From positions 1-51,582 of the forward strand of contig CAYJEQ010000013.1 of NCBI GenBank assembly GCA_964369235.1: DNA of 51,582 nucleotides, in the 5' to 3' direction. The notes beneath the pieces were generated by a model, which made no database searches, was not told the origin of the DNA, and was given only the letters and a program-made list of their open reading frames with translations. Shown one piece after another: positions 9,409 through 17,150 of this stretch (position 1 is its first letter; the number at the start of each line of letters is the position of its first letter). A program made the position numbers and the translations under genes. This DNA is from CAYJEQ01 sp964369235 (GTDB lineage: Bacteria; Bacillota; Clostridia; Oscillospirales; Ruminococcaceae).

Positions 9409-9455
9409 TAGCCACACACATCTAAGCCCAACCAGTTTATGATGGTGGGTGGCTA
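9409..9455 (-). promoter_or_regulatory. Leader hairpin upstream of the short paralogue
   Basis: Positions 9409-9422 pair with 9441-9455 to form a ~14-bp stem with one mismatch and one bulge around an 18-nt loop. The loop side on the minus strand holds ACCATCATAAACTGG, nearly the same as ACCATCATAAATTG at 4561-4574 in the leader of the VWA gene. There is no T-run, so a terminator is unlikely. Confidence 0.5.
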
Positions 9456-9470
9456 TTTATCCTATTGAAA

Positions 9471-9499
9471 ATTATACAAGAAAAAAATTACATTTTCAA
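9471..9499 (-). promoter_or_regulatory. Sigma-A type promoter of the short paralogue
   Basis: On the minus strand TTGAAA (9494-9499) and TATAAT (9471-9476) are 17 bp apart. The predicted start is near 9464. Confidence 0.8.
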
Positions 9500-9643
9500 T
9501 GTATTTTTATAGAATTGTGAATTTTGTGAACTTTTTTCATAAAATAGCATTATATTTAGATTTAGATTACATATGTTACTGTTAATTGTAGAATTTATAA
9601 GTTATAGTTTTAAATCATCAACTGCTACTCACATAATAACACA

Positions 9644-9676
9644 AAAAAGTCACTATCATTTTGATAGTGACTTTTT
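9644..9676. terminator. Intrinsic terminator after the FkbM gene
   Basis: A perfect 15-bp stem (9644-9658 with 9662-9676) with A/T runs at both sides. It lies about 115 nt beyond the minus-strand stop at 9791. The remainder of 9500-9790 shows no gene. Confidence 0.85.
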
Positions 9677-9790
9677 CTTTATTTATTGACAGTGGTATAT
9701 AATACAAAGCTCTTATAGCATCAGCAATAGTGAAAATAGTAAATGTTTATCACTGCTAATTACATCGGATTATGTCGTTGGCTCGTGCCA

Positions 9791-10849
9791 TTACCTACAA
9801 GCATAAAAGATACTTTCCCATGCTGGAATATAGTGGTTATGTCTTAGGTAGATTTTATATTCTGTGGATAGTTTATCTATCATCATTGGCAGTGCAAATA
9901 AATCCTCATTGCGATGGTAAGCTGCCACCCCTAAAGCTGGCATGGTGTTTTTCACTGTGTTAACACATCCCTCTAAGGTAAGAAGCTCTGCACCCTCTAC
10001 GTCCATCTTAATGTAGTCCACCTTGTTTTCCCCTACAATATTATCAACACTATTAACCTCCATCTCTATCTTTCCGTCATGGCTAAAGGCTGAGTTGCGC
10101 CCTGCCTTATTATTAAAGGCTAGGGTTGTCTGGTGGCTGTAGGATCCTAGGTGATATAGATTGCAGTTCTCTAGATGCCCTGTATTATTTGTAAGTTTTT
10201 TGTAGTTTTTACTATCTGGCTCAAAGGCATAGATACTGCCGTAACTTGGGTTAATTGCCATTACCTCTCTAATGGTATCCCCATCATAAGCGCCTAAGTC
10301 CACATAGCCATAGCCATCTTTTAGTTTTACTAACTGGGTTAAGTCCTCCAGCCTTGTGGTGGATATATCCACTAGGTAGTTTATATTCCCTGTTAGCTTA
10401 AACTGTAGTAGCTGGGTAAATACCTTCTTAGAATAATCATCTGCTAGACGACTGTGTACCCAGTTAAAGCTGTCTTTATTAGTTTGGTAGTAGTCCATAT
10501 TAAATAGACCTTCCCCACATACAGGCACATCAGGGGCATATAGTTCATGTTTCTCAGCTATTGAATATACCTTCTCCATTAAGGTTTTCTCAAAGGCAGC
10601 AAAGGCAAGCAGTATTATAAACTCATCACACTGTTCCTCTACCTGTTTTAGAGTTAACACCTTAAAATCTAAAAAACTATGTCCCCTTACATATTCATCA
10701 CTGGCAAAGATGCCTGCAATGGGAATATTATATCCCTTGCAGACATCCATTATCTTTATTGCACCGTCACCCATACCGTATATATAGATGGGTTTGGTGG
10801 CTTTTTGTAGTTTAGTCCATAGGTCTTCTTGTATATTTATATTTAACAT
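9791..10849 (-). CDS. FkbM family SAM-dependent methyltransferase
   Basis: A 352-residue protein with two parts. Residues 1-120 look like a Rossmann-type nucleotide-binding module (PIYIYGMGDGA near 18-28). Residues 170-350 are the FkbM methyltransferase domain, with the SAM-binding motif VDLGAYDGDT, the acidic end of the second strand AFEPD and the family signature YIKMDVEGAE. FkbM enzymes O-methylate sugars or other small molecules; the substrate cannot be read here. Gene context (plsY and a nucleotide-sugar dehydratase nearby) makes a surface glycan plausible. The start is ATG, with AAAGAA 11 nt upstream and the context GGTCATAATTATG also seen before rlmN and the 40204 gene. Expression is probably from upstream, after plsY (46-nt gap). 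Confidence 0.85.
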   Translation of the reverse strand: MLNINIQEDLWTKLQKATKPIYIYGMGDGAIKIMDVCKGYNIPIAGIFASDEYVRGHSFLDFKVLTLKQVEEQCDEFIILLAFAAFEKTLMEKVYSIAEKHELYAPDVPVCGEGLFNMDYYQTNKDSFNWVHSRLADDYSKKVFTQLLQFKLTGNINYLVDISTTRLEDLTQLVKLKDGYGYVDLGAYDGDTIREVMAINPSYGSIYAFEPDSKNYKKLTNNTGHLENCNLYHLGSYSHQTTLAFNNKAGRNSAFSHDGKIEMEVNSVDNIVGENKVDYIKMDVEGAELLTLEGCVNTVKNTMPALGVAAYHRNEDLFALPMMIDKLSTEYKIYLRHNHYIPAWESIFYACR

Positions 10850-10895
10850 AATTATGACCGTTCTTTCTCTGTGGTTTTGGTTTTAGGCATATTTC

Positions 10896-11600
10896 TTATT
10901 TATTCTCTTCCTTAGGTTTGGAGCCGAAGCGATTTTCTGTGCCATTTAGCAGTCTTTTTATGTTGGCACGATGGGAATAAAGTATAAACCCTGCCAGCAC
11001 CACTGTAAAGAACATAGGAATACCCATTGGACGGTCGTAATAGCTAAAATATAGGTAGTTTAGTACTGGGAAGAAGGCTGCACCTAGCACCGAAGCAAGG
11101 GAAACTATTCTTGTAATAAAAGCCATTGGTACAAAGACAGCAAATAGTGCTAAGAACACCATAGGGCTAAGGGCAAGGATAATTCCAAAGGCTGTAAGTA
11201 CCCCTTTACCACCTTTAAATCCGAAAAACACAGGGTATAGATGTCCTATCATAGCAGTAAAGCCTGCAATATAGCCAATGTCGTAAGCACCAGGTAGCCC
11301 TACCATGTAAAATAATAGTCTAGCTAGAAATACGCAGATAATCCCCTTGGTAAAATCTCCTAGGGTGGTTAGCACTGCTGCGCCTTTACCATAGGTTCTA
11401 AGCATATTGGTCATACCAGCGTTACCACTGCCGAAATTTCTCACATCTTCCTTAGCTAGGACTTTACAGACGATTAGGGAGAAGTTAAGGCTACCTACTA
11501 GATAGGAAAATATCACTACTATCAGTAGATATGGTAGCACCTGTGGTGAGAAAAGCTCTCCTAGGGTTATATTATCTTGAATTAGTGTTGATGTAAACAT
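10896..11600 (-). CDS. plsY: Acyl-phosphate:glycerol-3-phosphate acyltransferase
   Basis: PlsY moves an acyl group from acyl-phosphate to glycerol-3-phosphate, the first step of phospholipid synthesis in most Gram-positive bacteria. The 234-residue product has several membrane helices and the three PlsY motifs: GSLNFS (motif 1), the FGSGNAGMTNMLR stretch, and GHLYPVFFGFKGGKG (motif 2), with an HRANIKRLLNGTE end typical of the family. An N-terminal extension of about 35 residues is longer than in many homologues. The ATG has a strong AAAGGAG ribosome site. The divergent gene at 11815 starts 214 bp away. Confidence 0.95.
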   Translation of the reverse strand: MFTSTLIQDNITLGELFSPQVLPYLLIVVIFSYLVGSLNFSLIVCKVLAKEDVRNFGSGNAGMTNMLRTYGKGAAVLTTLGDFTKGIICVFLARLLFYMVGLPGAYDIGYIAGFTAMIGHLYPVFFGFKGGKGVLTAFGIILALSPMVFLALFAVFVPMAFITRIVSLASVLGAAFFPVLNYLYFSYYDRPMGIPMFFTVVLAGFILYSHRANIKRLLNGTENRFGSKPKEENK

Positions 11601-11814
11601 TATAATGCTCCTTTTTTAAATAGAAATACTTTTATAGGTTGTTACCTTTGTTCTATTTTAACATTAAATAAAAAATAGTTCAATATTTTTAAGGAATTTT
11701 TTTAATTATATTTATTTATAGTAATCTTTTGTAAAATCAGTCTATTTTATCCATTTCAATAATATAGTGACAGTAAATAGTAAAACTCTAGAGACACTGA
11801 AAGGATTTAATATT

Positions 11815-12870
11815 ATGAAGGATTTTAATAGTGTAATGGAAGAACTACAGCTAAGACTAGGGATAAACACCTATAACAGCACCCTAATACATAAAAAATA
11901 TCTAGACCTACCTATACTAATTACAGGGGCAGCAGGCTCTATTGCCAGTGCTTTAGCTGAAAACCTACTGGAACAAGGTGCAAAACGCCTTATCCTTGTG
12001 GACCTATCCGAAATAGGTCTAGTAGCTTTAGACCGAGGCTTTAGGGAGGATTACCATAATCTCTACAGTATACACCTAGCCTCATTAGGGGACAAGGTAG
12101 CAATGGGAAAAATCATCAGAAAACACAAACCCCATACTATAGTACACTGTGGAGCATATAAACATATTACCATGGTGGAAAATAATCCTTCAGTCGCTAT
12201 AACTAATAATATGCTAGCTACACTAAACCTAATGGAGCTATCCACCATCTATGGGGTGGACAGGTTTATCCTACTATCCACCGACAAAGCAGTAAACCCC
12301 ACCAGTGTAATGGGACATACTAAGGCATTTTGCGAGGGACTTATTCCTCTCTTTAACTGTAGTCCTTTCTTCTATGATGGGATAAGATTTGGCAATGTAC
12401 TAGCCAGTGGTGGCTCGGTGGTGCCACTGTTTTATAATCAAATTTTACACCATAAGCCACTGACCATAACCAGCCCCCATGTTAGCAGATACTTCCTCTC
12501 TATGGTCGAGGCTGTAAACATGATTATATCAGTAATAAATATTGGACAAGGTGGCAATGTTTATGTTAGGGATATGGGAGAAGCTGTAAATATATCCACC
12601 CTAGCTAATATTTTAAAGGACATTATGGGCAGACAGGATATCCCTATAAACTACAGCCATCTATCACAGGGGGAAAAGCTAGAGGAAAGTATAATAAACC
12701 CTTGGGAAAAGGCTACCGAAACCCCTATTAATAAATTATATAAGGTATCCCCTAAATCCCTTAACCCCAAAACTCTACCTAATCAGCTAAAAACCCTTAA
12801 TTATTATCTTAAAAGAGATTATCCCAGCTATAAATTACTGGAATTTCTAAGAGAGGTAAATCAGTCTTAA
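11815..12870 (+). CDS. CapD/FlaA1-type nucleotide-sugar dehydratase
   Basis: A 351-residue soluble member of the polysaccharide-biosynthesis (CapD/WbpM/PseB) branch of the extended short-chain dehydrogenases, which make UDP-4-keto-6-deoxy hexosamines for surface glycans. Seen: the NAD-binding motif ITGAAGSIAS (about residues 36-45), the HCGAYKH strand, and the family signature STDKAVNPTSVMG followed by Lys, in which Met replaces the usual catalytic Tyr, as is normal in this branch. The membrane domain of full-length CapD is absent. An upstream in-frame GTG (11767) is rejected because GAAAGGA lies 9 nt before the ATG at 11815. No glycosyltransferase is next to it, so the sugar is unknown. Confidence 0.85.
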   Translation: MKDFNSVMEELQLRLGINTYNSTLIHKKYLDLPILITGAAGSIASALAENLLEQGAKRLILVDLSEIGLVALDRGFREDYHNLYSIHLASLGDKVAMGKIIRKHKPHTIVHCGAYKHITMVENNPSVAITNNMLATLNLMELSTIYGVDRFILLSTDKAVNPTSVMGHTKAFCEGLIPLFNCSPFFYDGIRFGNVLASGGSVVPLFYNQILHHKPLTITSPHVSRYFLSMVEAVNMIISVINIGQGGNVYVRDMGEAVNISTLANILKDIMGRQDIPINYSHLSQGEKLEESIINPWEKATETPINKLYKVSPKSLNPKTLPNQLKTLNYYLKRDYPSYKLLEFLREVNQS

Positions 12871-13062
12871 ATGTATATCTAATTAAGGATATACCACTAA
12901 AAGATATATACTATTTACCCATAAAAAGTTAATATGATTGCAAATCTGCCAAAAAATCCTAAAAAACAGTGCAGTATATCTATAAGACAATGTAAAATCG
13001 CCATTATATTTGTATAAAGATTAAGTAGACTTTTTTGTCCAGTTGATGTACAATAAATTATG

Positions 13063-13091
13063 TTGACAATATTAAATTTTAGATGCATTTT
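13063..13091 (+). promoter_or_regulatory. Possible promoter of prs
   Basis: A perfect TTGACA at 13063-13068 is followed after 17 bp by CATTTT (13086-13091), a poor -10. It is the best candidate upstream of prs. The rest of 12871-13159 is A-T rich without other clear signals. Confidence 0.35.
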
Positions 13092-13159
13092 TCTCTAATT
13101 TTGCCGCAGGGAAAATGGACGACAAAACACCTCAGCGGCAGAGGTGGACGGTATTTTAT

Positions 13160-14122
13160 ATGAATATTCATGGTAAAGATATTAAAATCTTTGCAGCAAA
13201 TGCAAGCGCAGATGTAGCAGCTAGAGTTGCCTCCCATATGGGACTTACACTTGGTAGCAGTGAGGTTAAGACCTTCTCCGATGGTGAAATTGCAGTTTCT
13301 ATTAATGAGTCGGTTCGTGGTTCTGATGTTTTTGTAATTCAGTCAACCTGCCAACCTGTTAATGATAATCTAATGGAGCTTCTAATTATGATAGATGCTT
13401 TCAAGCGTGCTTCTGCTGGTAGAATTACAGCGGTTATACCTTATTTTGGCTATGCTCGTCAGGACAGAAAAGCTCGTGCTAGAGATCCAATCTCTGCTAA
13501 GCTTGTTGCCAACCTAATTACAGCAGCAGGTGCTGACCGTGTACTTACGATGGATCTTCATGCCTCCCAGATTCAGGGATTCTTTGATATTCCACTAGAT
13601 CACCTACTAGGTGTGCCACTACTTGCACCTTACTTTAAGAGCAAGTTCTCCGATTTAGACAGTGATGACATTGTAGTTGCTTCTCCTGACATCGGTTCTG
13701 TAAACCGTGCTAGACAGTTTGCTGAAAGACTGGACACAAGCCTTGCTATTATTGACAAGCGCCGTCAGAAAGCTAATGTCTGTGAAGTAATGAACATTAT
13801 CGGTAATGTAGAAGGTAAAACTGTTATCCTTGTAGACGATATGGTTGATACAGCTGGTACTCTTTGTAATGCTGCTGCTGCCCTTGTTGAGGTTGGTGGA
13901 GCTAAGGAAGTATATGCTTGTGCAACCCACGGTGTTCTATCTGGCCCAGCTCTAGAGCGTATTGACGCTAGTGTTATTAAGGAGCTTATCCTACTAGATA
14001 CAGTAGCTGTTCCAAATAGCCCACTGGCTAGTAAGATTCACACTTTATCTGTAGCAGAGGTATTTGCCGAAGCTATCCAGAGAATCTATGCAGATAAATC
14101 TGTATCTAAATTATTCATCTAA
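13160..14122 (+). CDS. prs: Ribose-phosphate pyrophosphokinase (PRPP synthetase)
   Basis: Makes phosphoribosyl pyrophosphate from ribose-5-phosphate and ATP for purine, pyrimidine, His, Trp and NAD synthesis. The 320-residue length from ATG 13160 is typical (class I). Seen: N-terminal HGKDIKIFA, the ATP-binding FSDGE, the flexible-loop region GYARQDRKARARDPISAK, MDLHASQ, and the PRPP-binding VILVDDMVDTAGT. An earlier in-frame ATG (13115) would add 15 residues not usual for the family; GAGGTGG lies 12 nt before the chosen start. The gene is followed at once by its own terminator, so it is monocistronic. Confidence 0.96.
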   Translation: MNIHGKDIKIFAANASADVAARVASHMGLTLGSSEVKTFSDGEIAVSINESVRGSDVFVIQSTCQPVNDNLMELLIMIDAFKRASAGRITAVIPYFGYARQDRKARARDPISAKLVANLITAAGADRVLTMDLHASQIQGFFDIPLDHLLGVPLLAPYFKSKFSDLDSDDIVVASPDIGSVNRARQFAERLDTSLAIIDKRRQKANVCEVMNIIGNVEGKTVILVDDMVDTAGTLCNAAAALVEVGGAKEVYACATHGVLSGPALERIDASVIKELILLDTVAVPNSPLASKIHTLSVAEVFAEAIQRIYADKSVSKLFI

Positions 14123-14128
14123 TATATT

Positions 14129-14176
14129 AGGGTACTTTCCAAACCAGTAGGTAGGGAAGGTACCCTGATTTTTTAT
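14129..14176 (+). terminator. Intrinsic terminator of prs
   Basis: A 12-bp stem (14129-14140 with 14155-14166, one G-T pair) is followed by GATTTTTTATT. Confidence 0.9.
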
Positions 14177-14224
14177 TATCTCACCAGTAAAATATAAATT
14201 ATCTGTACTGTGTTAGGATTATTT

Positions 14225-14790
14225 ATACCCTCCAAGTTGTGATTGTTGATATCTATTAACTCAGCCCTGTTCCACAGCAGCTCAGCAAGGGGCGTTGCCC
14301 CATAGCAGTATTACTGTTATCTGATTATACACCTAATACCCCAGTACAATGAGATTTAGAACTCAGTCATTAACCAAGACAGCCATTCTCTTGACTCTTC
14401 TTTATACAACTGTTATTTGATATTACAGAGATATTTGTTTCTGTAAGAAAAATCTTATCTTCTGATTAATATCTACCTAGGACGCATCTAGGTTAGTGTG
14501 TGGTAAGGGGTGGGAATCAAAAGGAACTTACTCTAAGTTAAAGCTGAGTGTATCCCCCTTTTGTCGTTTTAAGGGAGATTTTTAAGAGGGAGAATCGAAA
14601 CTCCCTCTTAAATCACCTTTTGCCTACTTTTGCGTGACGGCAAAAGTAAGGTGGGGTATTTGGCATACCCATAGACTGCATAGATAAAGATATGGGGCAA
14701 CGCCCCCTGCTGAGGTGCTGTGGCACAAGGTCGAGTTAACAGATAACATCAATCAACACCTACAGGGCGAACACATAGGTTCGCCCTTAC
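14225..14790. repeat. Head-to-head pair of a composite palindromic element
   Basis: The region holds two diverging halves of one non-coding repeat. The minus-oriented half (14225-14460) matches 24235-24575 read in reverse complement, except that it lacks about 80 bp present there between two CTGG copies. The plus-oriented half (14461-14790) matches the right part of that element: hairpins at 14581-14592/14601-14612 and 14625-14633/14640-14648, the GGGGCAACGCCCC hairpin near 14694, and the GGGCGAAC hairpin near 14765-14786. No reading frame of note. The element is part of a 1.27-kb gap between prs and rsmD. Confidence 0.8.
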
Positions 14791-14868
14791 ATAGGACTGG
14801 GTAAATATATAACATCAAATCCCACATACACTACTAACACCTACCTCACCCGTAGGGAGAGGTATTAA

Positions 14869-14900
14869 GATATGTGGCGTAGCCACTCCATAACTCTTAA
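14869..14900 (-). repeat. Short interspersed repeat (GTGGC-GCCAC core), copy 1
   Basis: Read on the minus strand: GTTATGGAGTGGCTACGCCA followed by CATAT. Related copies occur at 17077-17116 (plus) and 42940-42972 (minus). The core GTGGC-nnn-GCCAC can form a small hairpin whose loop varies. Confidence 0.6.
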
Positions 14901-14928
14901 CTATTCACTATTCACTATTCACTATTCA
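14901..14928. repeat. Four tandem copies of a 7-bp unit
   Basis: CTATTCA is repeated four times without change, followed by A-T rich variants up to about 14970. It is low-complexity DNA with no sign of function. Confidence 0.85.
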
Positions 14929-15083
14929 ATATTAAATATTAAATATTCACTATTAACTCTTAACTTTTAACTATTTCCCCCTATTATCACCCTATTCTTA
15001 AACAATTTTTCTAGCACTATTTTTGCCTTTGTGGCTATTTTATAGAAAATATTAAAAAATCCACCCTACTTCCTCTATTTTCC

Positions 15084-15112
15084 TTGACATAAGGGCAAAA
15101 ATTTTAGATAAT
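15084..15112 (+). promoter_or_regulatory. Sigma-A type promoter far upstream of rsmD
   Basis: TTGACA (15084-15089) and GATAAT (15107-15112) are 17 bp apart. It would give a leader of about 270 nt containing an AGTAAATA/TATTTACT stem near 15222-15264. A second candidate, TGCAAA (15265-15270) and TATAAT (15288-15293), also 17 bp apart, lies closer to rsmD. Confidence 0.55.
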
Positions 15113-15389
15113 AGTATATTGGATAACTAGATAAACTATTATGGTTATAAACCTTATCTTAAAAATGGATTTACCATTTATATGTAAGTTTTATGTAATA
15201 GAAAATACATAGGATAAAGTTTTACCAGTAAATAAATTTCCCAAGGGATTTTTAAGGTATTTACTGCAAATCCATATTAATAAGGCTTATAATAGTTATA
15301 TAGCTAGATGTAAAAAAGAAAATACGAAAAAAGAAAATTGTTACATTGCCTTTTGTAAAAAACACAAGGTGAGAAAGGATGACTGTACT

Positions 15390-15938
15390 ATGAGAGTAAT
15401 TACTGGTACTGCCCGTGGAAGAAAACTTACCCCTCCACAGGATAATAATATACGCCCAACTTCCGATATGGTAAAGGAGGCTGTTTTTAGCATTGTTAAT
15501 TTTGAGATTGAGGGTGCTAGAGTTTTAGATTTATTTGCTGGTTGTGGCCAGATGGGTATTGAGGCTATTAGTCGTGGTGCTTCGGTGGCTACCTTTGTAG
15601 ATAGCTCCCGTAAGGCTGCTAACCTTGTAACCGAAAACCTAAAATCCACCCAACTTATAGACTCAGCACGAGTGGTTTTTATGGATTATAAGGCATTTCT
15701 AGCTACTACAGATCAGACCTTTGATATTGTCTTTATTGATCCTCCTTATGAGAAGGGTATGGCTCAGGAAGCGCTGCCTTTAGTAGCACCTCTTATGAAC
15801 CAAAATGGAGTTATCATCTGCGAAACAGATAAAAAAGAAGAAATGCCAGCTGAGGCAGGCCACTATAAATTCTATCGTGAATACAAATATGGCAAGATTA
15901 AACTAACTGTATATAGAGATAGTAGGGAGGAAGTTTAG
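15390..15938 (+). CDS. rsmD: 16S rRNA (guanine966-N2)-methyltransferase RsmD
   Basis: Methylates G966 of 16S rRNA. The 182-residue product starts MRVITGTARGRKL, the family hallmark, and has the SAM motif VLDLFAGCGQMGIEA and the catalytic IDPPY. A GTG at 15369 is in frame, but GAAAGGA lies 10 nt before the ATG at 15390, and the family begins there. The stop codon overlaps the GTG start of coaD by one base, a common rsmD-coaD arrangement in Firmicutes that indicates one operon. Confidence 0.95.
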   Translation: MRVITGTARGRKLTPPQDNNIRPTSDMVKEAVFSIVNFEIEGARVLDLFAGCGQMGIEAISRGASVATFVDSSRKAANLVTENLKSTQLIDSARVVFMDYKAFLATTDQTFDIVFIDPPYEKGMAQEALPLVAPLMNQNGVIICETDKKEEMPAEAGHYKFYREYKYGKIKLTVYRDSREEV

Positions 15939-16426
15939 TGTCTAGAATTGCAATTTGTCCAGGGAGTTTTGATCCCATTACCCTAGGTCATCTTGATATA
16001 ATAAAGCGTGCAGCTACTCTTTTTGATCAGGTTATTGTCCTAGTGGTAATTAACCCTGATAAGTCCTCCTCCTTTACTATAGAGGAGAGAATGGATATGA
16101 TTAACCTAGTTACTAAGGATCTGCCCAATGTATCTGCTGATTGCTACGGTGGACTACTTATCCAGTATGCCAAGGAAAAAAATGCAACTGCACTGGTAAA
16201 AGGCCTTAGAGCTATGTCGGATTTTGAATATGAATTTCAGATGGCACTAACTAACAAAAAACTACTGCCAGAGATAGAAACGGTATTTCTAACTACCAGC
16301 CTAGAGAATATGTATCTGTCCTCTAGTCTAGTAAAACAGCTATCCCGTTTTGGTGGGGATATATCTGAGTTTGTACCTAGGGAGCTTTATGAAACTATAA
16401 ACAACCGTTTGGTTAAGAAAATATAA
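15938..16426 (+). CDS. coaD: Phosphopantetheine adenylyltransferase
   Basis: Transfers AMP to 4'-phosphopantetheine, the fourth step of coenzyme A synthesis. The 162-residue product shows PGSFDPITLGHLD with the nucleotidyltransferase HxGH-like site (TLGH), KGLRAMSDFEYE and the STSS-like SLENMYLSSSLVKQL. Start is GTG overlapping the rsmD stop by one base, with GGGAGGAA 6 nt upstream. coaBC, the preceding pathway enzyme, lies at 36766-37959. Confidence 0.96.
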   Translation: MSRIAICPGSFDPITLGHLDIIKRAATLFDQVIVLVVINPDKSSSFTIEERMDMINLVTKDLPNVSADCYGGLLIQYAKEKNATALVKGLRAMSDFEYEFQMALTNKKLLPEIETVFLTTSLENMYLSSSLVKQLSRFGGDISEFVPRELYETINNRLVKKI

Positions 16427-16460
16427 CATTATCACAAAAAAAGAAAGGATGCTTTTTAAT

Positions 16461-16952
16461 ATGCGTTTAGAAGAAATTTTAGATTCCATGGAAGATATGC
16501 TAGATAGAACTGTAAAGTTACCCCTAAGTGGTGGTAAGTCTTTAGTAGATGTAGATCAGCTTAGAGAATATATTGAAGATCTCCGTATGAATCTACCTGT
16601 ACAGATTAAGGATGCTATAGCTATCGCTGCTAACAAAGATGAAATTCTAACCGAGGCTGAACAGCAGGCTGAGGCAATTATTAAAAAAGCCGAAGATCGT
16701 GCAAGAATGCTATTAACCAAAGAACAGGTTATGTCCCAAGCACAGGTTAAGGCTAATGAGCTAGTATCTGTAGCTCAGGATAAAGCTAAGAATATAAGAA
16801 ATGCCTCTCAGAGTTTTGCTGAGGATATTATTAAGCAGACTGAGGACTCACTACTTAAATCCCTAACAGAGCTACGAGAAACTAAGCAAGCACTACAAAA
16901 CTATCGCAGACAGCAGATAAACACCGCTAGTCACAACGAGCAGAAACAGTAA
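16461..16952 (+). CDS. Coiled-coil protein of the DivIVA/ATP-synthase-b-like type
   Basis: A 163-residue, highly charged alpha-helical protein without Cys or membrane segments. Residues 1-60 form a short globular part (LEEILDSMEDMLD, then a DVDQLREYIEDLRMNLP segment) and 60-150 a long coiled coil with regular Ala/Glu/Lys/Gln heptads. Proteins of this shape commonly follow coaD in clostridia and are annotated as DivIVA-like or ATPase-like; their function is not known to me. The ATG at 16461 has AAAGGA 11 nt before it; the earlier in-frame ATG (16449) lies inside that ribosome site. A hairpin string begins right after the stop. Confidence 0.7.
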   Translation: MRLEEILDSMEDMLDRTVKLPLSGGKSLVDVDQLREYIEDLRMNLPVQIKDAIAIAANKDEILTEAEQQAEAIIKKAEDRARMLLTKEQVMSQAQVKANELVSVAQDKAKNIRNASQSFAEDIIKQTEDSLLKSLTELRETKQALQNYRRQQINTASHNEQKQ

Positions 16953-16954
16953 AT

Positions 16955-17043
16955 TTTGAAAATAAATTTTCAAACAGCAAGTTTTGTAGTTTCAAATTTA
17001 AAATTTGAATTTTACATAAGTAAAACCCTGCAAAACATTGCAA
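16955..17043. repeat. String of hairpins behind the coiled-coil gene
   Basis: Three adjacent stems: 16955-16963 with 16966-16974 (9 bp), 16991-16999 with 17001-17009 (9 bp, one-base centre), and 17010-17015 with 17020-17025 (6 bp). The last two are enclosed by GCAAGTTTTG (16978-16987) pairing with CAAAACATTGC (17031-17041, one bulge). The first stem starts two bases after the stop codon. There is no terminator T-run. Confidence 0.65.
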
Positions 17044-17069
17044 ACAGAGAAAAAGGCATGGTCATAAAA

Positions 17070-17111
17070 ATGAAAAGTGAAAAGTTATGGTGTGGCTTGG
17101 CCACATATTAA
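17070..17111 (+). CDS. Possible 13-codon leader peptide before the topoisomerase B gene
   Basis: MKSEKLWCGLATY is encoded behind AAAAAGGCATGGTCATAAAA-ATG, a context nearly equal to the start region of rlmN (minus, 30538). Its 3' half overlaps a short interspersed repeat (17077-17116). It ends 39 nt before the topoisomerase gene. Translation is not shown; it may be a relic of a start region. Confidence 0.25.
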   Translation: MKSEKLWCGLATY

Positions 17112-17116
17112 ATAGA
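17077..17116 (+). repeat. Short interspersed repeat (GTGGC-GCCAC core), copy 2
   Basis: GTTATGGTGTGGCTTGGCCA followed by CATATTAAATAGAA; related to 14869-14900 and 42940-42972 on the minus strand. Confidence 0.6.
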
Positions 17117-17150
17117 AAAACCCAAACTCAGGAAAGGCAAGGATAATAGT

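Noticed and set aside
13115..13159. Upstream ATG as the start of prs
   Set aside because: The added 15 residues are not found in the family and the ribosome site GAGGTGG fits ATG 13160.
14181..15360. Protein genes in the 1.2-kb gap after prs
   Set aside because: No frame of useful length with a ribosome site; repeats and hairpins account for the sequence.
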